Positions 5,623 through 12,659 of a stretch of 18,972 nucleotides of DNA are shown one piece after another (within the stretch, counting starts at the first letter, position 1; each line of letters opens with the position of its first letter). Made by a program: the position numbers and the translations under genes. The notes below the pieces were generated by a model. That model saw nothing but the letters and a program-made list of their open reading frames with translations. It searched no databases and had not been told where the DNA came from. The stretch is from assembly GCA_031269165.1 (NCBI GenBank), contig JAISZQ010000097.1, positions 1-18,972 on the forward strand, read 5' to 3'. This DNA comes from Spirochaetaceae bacterium (GTDB taxonomy: Bacteria; Spirochaetota; Spirochaetia; Treponematales; Breznakiellaceae).

Positions 5623-7209
5623 TCACAATTTCTTAAATTTGGTGATCTTGGAAATCACACGCCCATCATTGTCGTAATCTTTTTTATGCACATCGTATTT
5701 TGACGGGTTTTTCATAATCATGACGAGTACCACGAGGAGGGCCAGTTCGATGAAGAGGGCCGGAAGGCCGCCCAAATTACTCAGGGTCTTGATCCCGTTG
5801 ATGCCGGAAGTGGAGATCATCACCACCGCGACCATGCCCACGATGCTGCCCCAGATAATCTTCATCGGCAGTTTGGGTTCCGGCGCTTCAGGGGAAACGC
5901 CCACGGTGCTGATACCCGCCATTGCGTTGGTATTTGAGTCCGCAGCCGTAACAAAACAGATAAAGCAACAGAACAAGAATACCGGGATGATAATCACCGA
6001 AAGAGGCAGATTGCCGAGCACCGCAAAGCCGGTGTATTCCGGGCCTCTGGCGAGTTGTTCGGAAATCCCCCTGCCTTCGAGTTCAAACCTGAGAGACGCG
6101 CCGGAGAAAATCGCCATCCATATTCCTGAAAAGATCGCCGGGAGAACGAAATTAAACGTCAAAAATTTCCGTACCGTATGCCCGTAACCCAACCGGCCCA
6201 AGAACAAGGCGGTAATCGGCGACCACGCAAGCCAGTTGGCAAAGTAGAAGTTGGTCCAGCCCTGGGCCCAGCCGTCTATGCCCTTCTCTGGCGTAAAGGT
6301 CGCCGCTCCGGTAAGAAGGGAGCGTTGGAAGAAGGTTGAAAGGTATTCGCCAAAGCCTTCCGTACCAAGCTGGAGTATGTACACCGAGGGGCCGAAGAGG
6401 AACACAAAGGCGATGACGAGAAAAAGCACTTTTGTGTTGATGTCCGAAAGCACCCGGATGCCCTTCATAAGCCCGGAACTGGCGGACAAGATAAACGTTC
6501 CTACGATAACCGCCCCAAGGATCCAGTACATAAGGGTGTTGTTGGGGAGACCGTATTGGTAGGAAAGCCCTCCCGCGAGGCTCAAGATGCCCGTACCCAG
6601 GGATGCCGCCATGCCCAGTATCAGCGCGAAGAGGCAGAGCACGTCAACGACCTGGCCAAAGGTGCCTGTGGCCTTGTCGCCCAACAACGGCGTCAGGGTC
6701 GATCCCAAGGAAAAAGGTTTACGCATATTATAGAAGGCAAATGAAAACACCAGCGCCGGGAGGGTGTAGATGGCGTAAGGCGTAAACGTCCAGTGCATAA
6801 ACATGGTTGACATGGCGAAGCGGACGGCTTGGGGAGAGGCCGCCTCGATGCCGAGGCCCGCAGGCGGATAAAGATAGTGGTACAGAGGTTCGGCGGTTCC
6901 CCAGAAAAGAATGCCGATGGCGATGGTGGTACACAGGGTAATGGCAAAGAAGTTGTAGTCCGACATAATCGGAACCGCATCCTGGCCACCGATCTTGACT
7001 TTGGCCAGCGGCGAAAAGAACACCGCCACTACCACAATCAAAAAAGCCAAAGAACCGAAAGAGAATAGCCAGCCAAACTTGTCCAGAAGCCATGCGTTAG
7101 CGGTTGTAGCCATGACCGAGAATCCGGCGTTGTCCACGAGACCATACACAAGACAGACGAGGGTTAAGATCGCTGGAGGAAAAAAGACGATAGGCCGTAT
7201 ACTTTTCAT
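5623..7209 (-). CDS. BCCT-family transporter
   Basis: This 528-residue membrane protein has about 12 hydrophobic segments. BCCT hallmarks include FWGTAEPLYHY (residues 102-112), HW....YAIY (139-148), GMAASLGTG (199-207) and GWTNFYFANWLAWSPITALFLGR (317-339). The family moves quaternary ammonium compounds such as betaine, choline or carnitine by Na+ or H+ symport or by exchange. The glycine-rich GMGIG stretch of Na+-coupled members is replaced here by TIAIG, which is nearer to CaiT-type exchangers. In the TM8 tryptophan motif (usually YWAWW) two Trp are changed, giving YFANW. W140, Y145, Y148 and W326 could still form an aromatic box. AAGGAGG (7217-7223) supports the ATG at 7209. The gene is divergent from the ygcU-like gene, and co-regulation is likely. 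Substrate unknown. Confidence 0.85.
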   Translation of the reverse strand: MKSIRPIVFFPPAILTLVCLVYGLVDNAGFSVMATTANAWLLDKFGWLFSFGSLAFLIVVVAVFFSPLAKVKIGGQDAVPIMSDYNFFAITLCTTIAIGILFWGTAEPLYHYLYPPAGLGIEAASPQAVRFAMSTMFMHWTFTPYAIYTLPALVFSFAFYNMRKPFSLGSTLTPLLGDKATGTFGQVVDVLCLFALILGMAASLGTGILSLAGGLSYQYGLPNNTLMYWILGAVIVGTFILSASSGLMKGIRVLSDINTKVLFLVIAFVFLFGPSVYILQLGTEGFGEYLSTFFQRSLLTGAATFTPEKGIDGWAQGWTNFYFANWLAWSPITALFLGRLGYGHTVRKFLTFNFVLPAIFSGIWMAIFSGASLRFELEGRGISEQLARGPEYTGFAVLGNLPLSVIIIPVFLFCCFICFVTAADSNTNAMAGISTVGVSPEAPEPKLPMKIIWGSIVGMVAVVMISTSGINGIKTLSNLGGLPALFIELALLVVLVMIMKNPSKYDVHKKDYDNDGRVISKITKFKKL

Positions 7210-7276
7210 ACGAATGCCTCCTTGATAAATTTTTTAAAGCGAACGGCAAAACGTGATACCGAATCGCCTTATAAAA

Positions 7277-7305
7277 AGGATAAGGCCGGATTTTCAGTCT
7301 GTCAA
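7277..7305 (-). promoter_or_regulatory. Promoter of the BCCT gene
   Basis: On the minus strand a perfect TTGACA (7300-7305), a 17-base spacer and TATCCT (7277-7282) lie about 70 bases before the start codon. Confidence 0.65.
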
Positions 7306-7326
7306 CAAAAATTATCGTGAAAACAT

Positions 7327-7338
7327 GGAAAGTTTTCC
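7327..7338. promoter_or_regulatory. Candidate operator between divergent promoters
   Basis: GGAAA-GT-TTTCC with GAAAA/TTTT flanks is a short palindrome lying between the two outward-facing -35 boxes (7305 and 7379). Some RpiR-type regulators bind A/T-rich GAAA...TTTC palindromes, so the RpiR-type protein encoded at 15177 is a candidate binder. Inference only. Confidence 0.35.
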
Positions 7339-7378
7339 GTTTTACTGAAAATAATGGGGAATATTATGAAAAATTTCC

Positions 7379-7407
7379 TTGACAGGGCAAAGAACCGATA
7401 CTATAAT
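7379..7407 (+). promoter_or_regulatory. Consensus sigma-70 promoter of the ygc-like cluster
   Basis: TTGACA (7379-7384), a 17-base spacer and TATAAT (7402-7407) match the consensus perfectly. The ribosome-binding site AAGGAGG (7426-7432) and the ATG at 7442 follow. A promoter this strong normally needs a repressor to be controlled. Confidence 0.8.
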
Positions 7408-7441
7408 TTTCTTAACATTGACAACAAGGAGGATTGTTTGA

Positions 7442-8920
7442 ATGGACAAGCAATCTATTTTAGAAAGTCTTAACGGTTTTTTACGGCGGGATCAAATAAA
7501 CACCGATCCTGCGGCACTCTACGACGCGAGGGCCGACCGTTATAAAAAATACGCCAAGGCGAAAAAAGTGCTTGACGCGCCGCCACCCGCCGCTATCGTG
7601 TATCCAGATTCCACGGAGGAGGTGCGGACGCTCCTCCTGTTTTGCGCGAAGAACAACATCAACGTGATACCCCGTAGCGGCAAAACGGCCACGGAAGGCG
7701 GGCTTGAAAATTGGAAAGAGAACGCCCTCGTTATCGACGGGAAAAACCTCAACCGCATCCTCAAAATCGACGCGTACAATATGCAGGCAACCGTCCAAGC
7801 GGGTGTTCCCTTGCAGAATTTGGAGGACGAGTTACGCAAACAGGGCCTTACCACGGGACATTCGCCCCAGTCAAAACCTGTCGCCCAGTTCGGCGGCCTC
7901 GTGGCAACTCGCAGTATCGGGCAGTTTTCTACCTTATACGGTGGTATCGAGGACATGGTGGTGGGGCTTGAATGCGTCTTCCCTGACGGGCATATCGCCC
8001 GAATCAAGAACGTTCCCCGGCGCGCCGGAGGGCCTGACATTCGGCATATCGTCATCGGCAACGAGGGAACCTTGTGCTACATTACCGAAGTTACGGTCAA
8101 ACTGTTTCGCTTCTATCCCCAGCATCAATTCTACGGGTACCTGATTGACAGTGTTGATGCGGGTATCAAGGTGTTGCGCGAAGTGATCGTTGCGGGTTAC
8201 CGGCCTTCCGTTGCCAGAGTCTATTCCGAAGAGGATGCGCGGCAACATTTTTATCACTTTTATAAAAACAAGTGCGTGCTGATTTTCATGGCGGAAGGCC
8301 CCGCGCCGATGGTCAAGGCGACGGCGGCGGGTATCGAAGAGGCCGTCGCCAAGTTCAAGGACGCAATCGTGGAACAGGTTGACAGTAAGCTCCTTGACGA
8401 GTGGTTTGACAACCTCAACTGGTCGCAGAAAGACATTGATGACGAGGCCCAAGGCATGATCGACAACGATTCCCACGACGGTTTTACCACCGAGATTTCG
8501 GCGGATTGGGAAACGATTCCCCAAATCTATCACAACGTGGTGAACCGCATCCAAAAGGAGTTCAGACGGGCCAAAGACCTGACGATGCTGGGCGGACACT
8601 CGTCTCACAGCTACATCAACGGAACCAATATGTACTTTGTGTACAATTATAAAATCAACTGCGAGCCCGAGGACGAGATGAAGATTTATCATCATCCCAT
8701 TCAGACGATCATTGTCGAGGAAACGTTGAAACAGGGCGGGTCCATGTGCCATCACCACGGCATCGGCAAGTATCGCAGTCAGTGGACGAAAGAAGAGCAT
8801 GGTAGCGCTTACTACATCCTTGAAAAACTGAAAGGGGCCTTTGATCCCCACCTGCTCATGAGTTATGGCAACATTTTCACCCAGGAAGACGGGGTGGAAA
8901 AGTATATTGGACTTGTTTAA
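7442..8920 (+). CDS. ygcU: FAD-linked oxidoreductase, YgcU / alkyl-DHAP synthase type
   Basis: This 492-residue flavoprotein has a PCMH-type FAD-binding domain at about 45-225. It shows VIPRSGKTATEGG in the pyrophosphate-binding position, GGLVATRSIGQFSTLYGGIEDMVVGL, and GNEGTLCYITEVTV. The C-terminal cap contains HHHGIGKYR (His 437-439), the triple-His motif of alkyldihydroxyacetonephosphate synthase. Relatives include D-lactate and glycolate dehydrogenases. E. coli YgcU, of unknown substrate, is the closest family I recognise, and the neighbours here (Etf subunits, MFS, SDR, FGGY kinase) are the same families as at the E. coli ygc locus. The likely role is oxidation of a hydroxylated substrate with electrons passed to EtfAB. 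No signal peptide, so cytoplasmic. It is the first gene of the cluster, behind a consensus promoter. Confidence 0.82.
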   Translation: MDKQSILESLNGFLRRDQINTDPAALYDARADRYKKYAKAKKVLDAPPPAAIVYPDSTEEVRTLLLFCAKNNINVIPRSGKTATEGGLENWKENALVIDGKNLNRILKIDAYNMQATVQAGVPLQNLEDELRKQGLTTGHSPQSKPVAQFGGLVATRSIGQFSTLYGGIEDMVVGLECVFPDGHIARIKNVPRRAGGPDIRHIVIGNEGTLCYITEVTVKLFRFYPQHQFYGYLIDSVDAGIKVLREVIVAGYRPSVARVYSEEDARQHFYHFYKNKCVLIFMAEGPAPMVKATAAGIEEAVAKFKDAIVEQVDSKLLDEWFDNLNWSQKDIDDEAQGMIDNDSHDGFTTEISADWETIPQIYHNVVNRIQKEFRRAKDLTMLGGHSSHSYINGTNMYFVYNYKINCEPEDEMKIYHHPIQTIIVEETLKQGGSMCHHHGIGKYRSQWTKEEHGSAYYILEKLKGAFDPHLLMSYGNIFTQEDGVEKYIGLV

Positions 8921-8948
8921 CAACCCGGTTGGTTGTCTCACAAGTCCT

Positions 8949-9003
8949 GCGGTTTTTCAGGCTAAAGCCGGGCTAAAGCTGGGATTTAGCCTTACAAAAC
9001 CGC
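8949..9003 (+). other. Nested stem-loop between ygcU-like and MFS genes
   Basis: GCGGTTTT (8949-8956) pairs with AAAACCGC (8996-9003), and inside it GGCTAAA (8960-8966) pairs with TTTAGCC (8985-8991). A short T run follows (ATTTTTA, 9004-9010). It may act as a partial terminator or as an mRNA processing or stability element that sets different levels for the oxidoreductase and downstream genes. Confidence 0.5.
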
Positions 9004-9015
9004 ATTTTTAGCGGA

Positions 9016-9048
9016 AGTTGTTTAGAAACTTGAGGTTTCTAAACAACT
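9016..9048. repeat. Perfect 14-bp palindrome with TTGAG loop
   Basis: AGTTGTTTAGAAAC and its exact complement flank TTGAG, the same loop as the 2712-2750 palindrome, although the arm sequence differs. It lies 33 bases before the ribosome-binding site of the MFS gene. Confidence 0.65.
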
Positions 9049-9091
9049 CTATTCTATAAAAAGGCCGCGCATGGCGCGGGAAGGAGTTTTT

Positions 9092-10348
9092 ATGAGTGGT
9101 AACGCAAAACGTTATTTTCAGTTTTTTCTTATTGTGTTGGCGGCGGGGGCGATTTATCCGATCATGTACCTGCGGACAAACTATCAGGAGACCTTGTTGC
9201 AAGTTTTCGGCATTACGCTGCCCCAGCTCAACAACATTTACTCGTTTCTGGGTATTATTTGGGCGGTGGGGTATTTTCCAAGCGGCGTGATCTGCGACAA
9301 GATTTCGGCAAAGTTTCTGCTGTCGATTTCGCTTTTCATGACCGCGCTGGGCGGATTCGTTTTCGCGCAAACGCCGTCTTACGGCTTCGTCGTGGTTATC
9401 TACGTGCTTTGGGGCGTCTTTTCCGTGTTCACCTTTTGGGGCGCGCACATGAAGCTGGTGAAACTCCTAGCCCATCGGGACGAGGAAGGCCGCTTCTTTG
9501 GCATCCTTGACGGAGGGCGCGGCGTCGTAGAAGCATTGTTGGCCAGTATTTCCGTCGCTATTTTTGCGGCGGTCCTCGGAAAAAGCGACTCGCTGGAACT
9601 CAAGACCGCCGCCATGAAATCGGTCATCTATATGTACTCCTTCGCGGTTCTTGCCATAGCCATTCTGGTGACGATTTTCGTGGGTGAAGACAAAAAAGAA
9701 GCGGCGCGTGTAGCGGCGGAGGCGAAACCCAAAGAAAAATTCGAGTGGAAAGATCTGGGGACAGCCTTGCGGAACAAATTCATCTATCTTCTGGGCGGTA
9801 TTATCTTCATGTCTTACACCACGTACTGGACGGTGTACTACTACGGAGGCTTCCTCGAAACCAACATCAAGGTTCCTGCGGTAACGGTTGGTATTGTGAC
9901 GGTCATTGTCATGTGGATGCGTCCTGTCGGCGGGGTCGTGGGAGGCTTTTTGGCCGATAAAATCGGCAAGACGCGCACATTGGGAGGAGCGCTCATCGGC
10001 GCGCTTATCTGTCTGGCGCTCATGGCCTTCATTCCGCCCGGTGCCCCGCCGCCGCTTTTCTTCACGATTGTCGTACTGGCGGGCATCTTCGTTTACGCCA
10101 TCCGGGGGCTCTACTGGTCGCTCATGGGAGAGTGCAAAATTGAAGACAAGATCATTGGGATCACCATTGGTACGGCTTCGCTCATCGGCTATCTGCCGGA
10201 CATCGTGCTACCCCAGTTCAACAGTTTCCTGTTCAAGACATTTGGCGACAACGGCGGGTACAACGCTTATTTTGTCAGTTCCGGCATCATCGCGATTGTC
10301 GGTATCATTCTGGTGGTCGTTTTCGGCAAGCTTTCCAAGAAAGCCTAG
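9092..10348 (+). CDS. yqcE: MFS transporter, YqcE/YihN-like
   Basis: This 418-residue protein has about 12 membrane segments. The MFS loop 2-3 signature is visible as GVICDKISAKFLL (residues 65-77), with a second GGFLADKIGKTRTLGG copy in the C-terminal half. The segment EEGRFFGILDGGRGVVEA (131-148) recalls the YihN/YqcE group of sugar or organic-anion transporters. An in-frame ATG at 9071 exists, but AAGGAG (9081-9086) sits 5 bases before the ATG at 9092, giving MSGNAKRYFQ, so that is the start. It lies 171 bases after the ygcU-like gene and 30 bases before etfB, and E. coli has yqcE in the corresponding cluster. It probably imports the substrate (or exports a product) of this pathway. The substrate is unknown. 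Confidence 0.8.
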   Translation: MSGNAKRYFQFFLIVLAAGAIYPIMYLRTNYQETLLQVFGITLPQLNNIYSFLGIIWAVGYFPSGVICDKISAKFLLSISLFMTALGGFVFAQTPSYGFVVVIYVLWGVFSVFTFWGAHMKLVKLLAHRDEEGRFFGILDGGRGVVEALLASISVAIFAAVLGKSDSLELKTAAMKSVIYMYSFAVLAIAILVTIFVGEDKKEAARVAAEAKPKEKFEWKDLGTALRNKFIYLLGGIIFMSYTTYWTVYYYGGFLETNIKVPAVTVGIVTVIVMWMRPVGGVVGGFLADKIGKTRTLGGALIGALICLALMAFIPPGAPPPLFFTIVVLAGIFVYAIRGLYWSLMGECKIEDKIIGITIGTASLIGYLPDIVLPQFNSFLFKTFGDNGGYNAYFVSSGIIAIVGIILVVVFGKLSKKA

Positions 10349-10378
10349 CGTGACTTGATAGAGAAGAACGGGGCGGCT

Positions 10379-11203
10379 ATGCGTATTGCGTGTTTGCTTA
10401 AATTTGTTCCCGATACGGACAACCTCGTCTACAACGACGAAGGAAAATTGTTGTGGCGGGAAAAAATGGAACTCACACTCAATCCCGACGACTCAAGCGC
10501 GCTGGCTTGGGCCTTGGCACTACGGAAATCGGGCGCGGATGGGGAAATCGAAATCGATGCGCTGAGCATGGCCCCGCCCAAAGTGGCGGATGCGGCGCGG
10601 GACCTGTTGCGTATCGGTACAGATCGCTTTTTTCTGATAAGCGATCCGCTTTTTGCGGGAAGCGACACGTTGGCAACTTCCCGTGTTCTGGTACGCGGTA
10701 TCACGATGCGGGAGGCGGAGGCCGGGCGTTACGATCTGATCCTCTGCGGAACCCGCAGTCTGGACGGCGACACGTCGCACATACCCGCTCAGATTGCGGC
10801 CCTTTTAGGGCGACCCGTCATAACCGGGGTGTACCGTCTTTCTTTGGCAGAAGCGGAAGGACAAGCCACGGCGGAAACCGATGACGAGGATTCGGTGTTT
10901 ACCTGGGGGCTTCGGTTGCCGGCGGTGGCGGGGTTTGTCCGGCGTCGTGATCTCAGGTTGCCCTTTGTGCGCTACGCCGACCTTGACAAGGACGTGGACG
11001 ACCGCTTGTACCGCCTCTCCAACGCGGCGCTTGGCTTAAAACCGGAAGAAACGGGACTGGCCGGATCGCGTACCCGTGTGGAACGTACGTTCGCAAAAAC
11101 GCTTCCGGCAAAAAAGCAAACCGTGGTATATGGAAGCGGCGAGAGCGCGGCGCAGGTGCTCGCGTTGCTCCGGGAAAACGGATTCCCCGCAGAGGTTGCG
11201 TGA
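10379..11203 (+). CDS. etfB: Electron transfer flavoprotein beta subunit (YgcR-like)
   Basis: The 274-residue product begins MRIACLLKFVPDTD, the usual EtfB opening, then shows LTLNPDDSSALAWALAL and ILCGTRSLDGDTSHIPAQIAALLG. The upstream TTG (10355) overlaps no ribosome-binding site, so the ATG at 10379 is used, preceded by a GGGGCGG stretch. EtfB pairs with EtfA and accepts electrons from flavin dehydrogenases, holding AMP or a second FAD. The DGDT segment (129-132) resembles the DGDTAQVGP loop of electron-bifurcating EtfB proteins, but the following QVGP is HIPA here. It matches E. coli YgcR by position and family. Its stop overlaps the etfA start (TGATG), so the two are translationally coupled. 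The dedicated donor is most likely the ygcU-like oxidoreductase. Confidence 0.85.
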   Translation: MRIACLLKFVPDTDNLVYNDEGKLLWREKMELTLNPDDSSALAWALALRKSGADGEIEIDALSMAPPKVADAARDLLRIGTDRFFLISDPLFAGSDTLATSRVLVRGITMREAEAGRYDLILCGTRSLDGDTSHIPAQIAALLGRPVITGVYRLSLAEAEGQATAETDDEDSVFTWGLRLPAVAGFVRRRDLRLPFVRYADLDKDVDDRLYRLSNAALGLKPEETGLAGSRTRVERTFAKTLPAKKQTVVYGSGESAAQVLALLRENGFPAEVA

Positions 11204-12189
11204 TGATAGAAACGGTAAAAACGCTTATCTGCGTCGAAAACGCACTCTGGCGGGACTCGGTGAACCTCGTTGGGGCGGCACGGTGTTTTGCGGGTAAAAA
11301 CACGAACGAGGTTTACGCCTTGACCATCAATCTTGACGACACGGAGGCGGAAGCCGCGATAACCAGCGCGTTCGACGTTGTGATACGGGCGAAAGACGAC
11401 CGGATTCACCCGTATGACACTCCCGGCATCGCTTGTTGCGTGGAACGGCTCCAGGCGGAGTACGGCTTTGACTGTGTGCTCTTTCCGGCAAGTACTTTCG
11501 GCAGGATCGTTGCGCCGCAAGCGGCGGCCCGCCTCCAATGCGCTCTGTGCGCCGATGTTGTCAAAATCGAACGCGAAGAGGATTCGGGTGGCACGTCGGG
11601 CGTCAATTTTATCCGTCCGGTTTTTGACGCGAAGATGTTCGCGGCCGTGCGCGGTCGTGGCGATGAAAAGCCGGTGATGGCGAGTATCCGCGCCGGGCTC
11701 TTTACGTATGAGGGCGCAACGGCTGGAAAAAAAGCGTGTGTCCGCGAATGGACGCCTCCGTCTCCGCCGCCCGAAAGTGCGGGGCTGACGCTCCTTTCTG
11801 TCCGTAAGAAAGCGGAAACCTGCGATATACGGGAGAAGGACTTGCTTATTGCGGTGGGTGCGGGGGCCGCCACGTGCTTTGAAGAGGTACGCGAGCTCGC
11901 CGTGTCGCTGGGCGGCGCGGTAGCGGCGAGCCGTAAATTGGTTGATGCGGGTGTGGCGGACAGAAGCGCCCAAGTGGGGCAATCCGGCAAGACGGTAAGC
12001 CCGCGTGTGTACATCGCGCTCGGCATTCGCGGTTCGGCACAGCACGTCGCGGGACTCCAGAATGTTGGCTGTCTCGTGGCGGTCAACACGGACAAGGACG
12101 CGCCCTTGTGCGCTCTCGCCGACATGGTGGTGGTGAGCGATGCGGCCGCCTTTGTGCACGCGCTACACGAACGGAGAACAGATAATTGA
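11203..12189 (+). CDS. etfA: Electron transfer flavoprotein alpha subunit (YgcQ-like)
   Basis: This 328-residue protein shows the EtfA layout: an N-terminal half related to EtfB and a C-terminal FAD-binding domain from about residue 213. That domain contains AASRKLVDAG, AQVGQSGKTVSPRVYIALGIRGSAQHVAG and VAVNTDKDAP, the classic EtfA signature. In GIRGSAQH an Arg stands where most EtfA proteins have GISGAIQH, a position close to the flavin. There is no N-terminal ferredoxin domain of the kind found in LctC-type EtfA. A GTG at 11200 is possible, but the ATG at 11203, sharing its A with the etfB stop and 7 bases after AGAGG, is preferred. The gene is followed by 470 bases of repeats before ygcW. 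Confidence 0.87.
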   Translation: MIETVKTLICVENALWRDSVNLVGAARCFAGKNTNEVYALTINLDDTEAEAAITSAFDVVIRAKDDRIHPYDTPGIACCVERLQAEYGFDCVLFPASTFGRIVAPQAAARLQCALCADVVKIEREEDSGGTSGVNFIRPVFDAKMFAAVRGRGDEKPVMASIRAGLFTYEGATAGKKACVREWTPPSPPPESAGLTLLSVRKKAETCDIREKDLLIAVGAGAATCFEEVRELAVSLGGAVAASRKLVDAGVADRSAQVGQSGKTVSPRVYIALGIRGSAQHVAGLQNVGCLVAVNTDKDAPLCALADMVVVSDAAAFVHALHERRTDN

Positions 12190-12199
12190 GTCTGCCGTC

Positions 12200-12565
12200 A
12201 TAGAGAAGGCATTCCCCCTGGATTGCTTCGCCCACTCGCAATGACGGAGGGTCCGCTCGCAATGACGGGTGGCAGAAAGCGGGGGCGTCGTGGCGAGGAG
12301 TGGATCGTCATTGCGAGGAGCGGCGCGACGAAGCAATCTAGAGAAGGCACTCCTCCACTGGATTGCTTCGCCCGCTCGCAATGACGATGGCCTCTCGTAG
12401 TGACGGCTTGCTCGCAATGACGGCGGACAGAAAGCAGGGGCATCGTTGCGAGGAACGGATCGTCATTGCGAGGAGCAGCGCGACGAAGCAATCCAGAGAA
12501 GGAGGCATTCCCCCTGGATTGCTTCGCCCGCTCGCAATGACGGAGGATCCGCTCGCAATGACGTA
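12200..12565. repeat. Tandem array of CATTGCGAG palindromic elements
   Basis: Two tandem units of about 150 bp and a partial third. The segment CATTCCCCCTGGATTGCTTC with its flanks (about 12209-12266) returns at 12505-12562 with two differences, and the AGAAAGCGGGGGC...GAAGCAATC part near 12275-12348 returns near 12429-12503. Each unit contains inverted CATTGCGAG / CTCGCAATG arms, so the region can form several long hairpins. The 470-bp gap between etfA and ygcW holds this array and a possible promoter at its right end, but no gene. Confidence 0.75.
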
Positions 12566-12612
12566 TTTGTTCGTGTCGTTCGTGGTTAAAAGGTACGCGC
12601 TTAATGTGTTAC

Positions 12613-12640
12613 TTGGGGCTTGAAAGAGCTTCGGTATATA
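12613..12640 (+). promoter_or_regulatory. Possible promoter of ygcW-ygcE
   Basis: TTGGGG (12613-12618), a 16-base spacer and TATATA (12635-12640) precede the strong ribosome-binding site GGAGG (12650-12654). It is a weak match, but separate transcription is plausible because the repeat array would hamper read-through. Confidence 0.3.
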
Positions 12641-12659
12641 AAATTTTTTGGAGGACATT

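Noticed and set aside
7934..8941. 335-codon open frame on the minus strand
   Set aside because: It is antisense to the ygcU-like gene, with no recognisable domain and no supporting start signals.
10972..12159. 395-codon open frame on the minus strand
   Set aside because: It lies opposite etfB/etfA, which have clear family motifs. It is Arg/His-rich, without domain resemblance or a ribosome-binding site, as expected of a high-GC shadow frame.
5623..12189. A carnitine (cai/fix) operon, suggested by BCCT plus Etf genes
   Set aside because: No CaiA, CaiB, CaiC or CaiD homologue and no FixC/FixX is present. The SDR, FGGY kinase and alkyl-DHAP-synthase-type flavoenzyme match the ygc set instead.
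12190..12565. Possible CRISPR array
   Set aside because: The repeats are self-complementary, unequal in length and alternate in orientation, with no constant repeat-spacer pattern and no cas genes nearby. They are palindromic interspersed elements.
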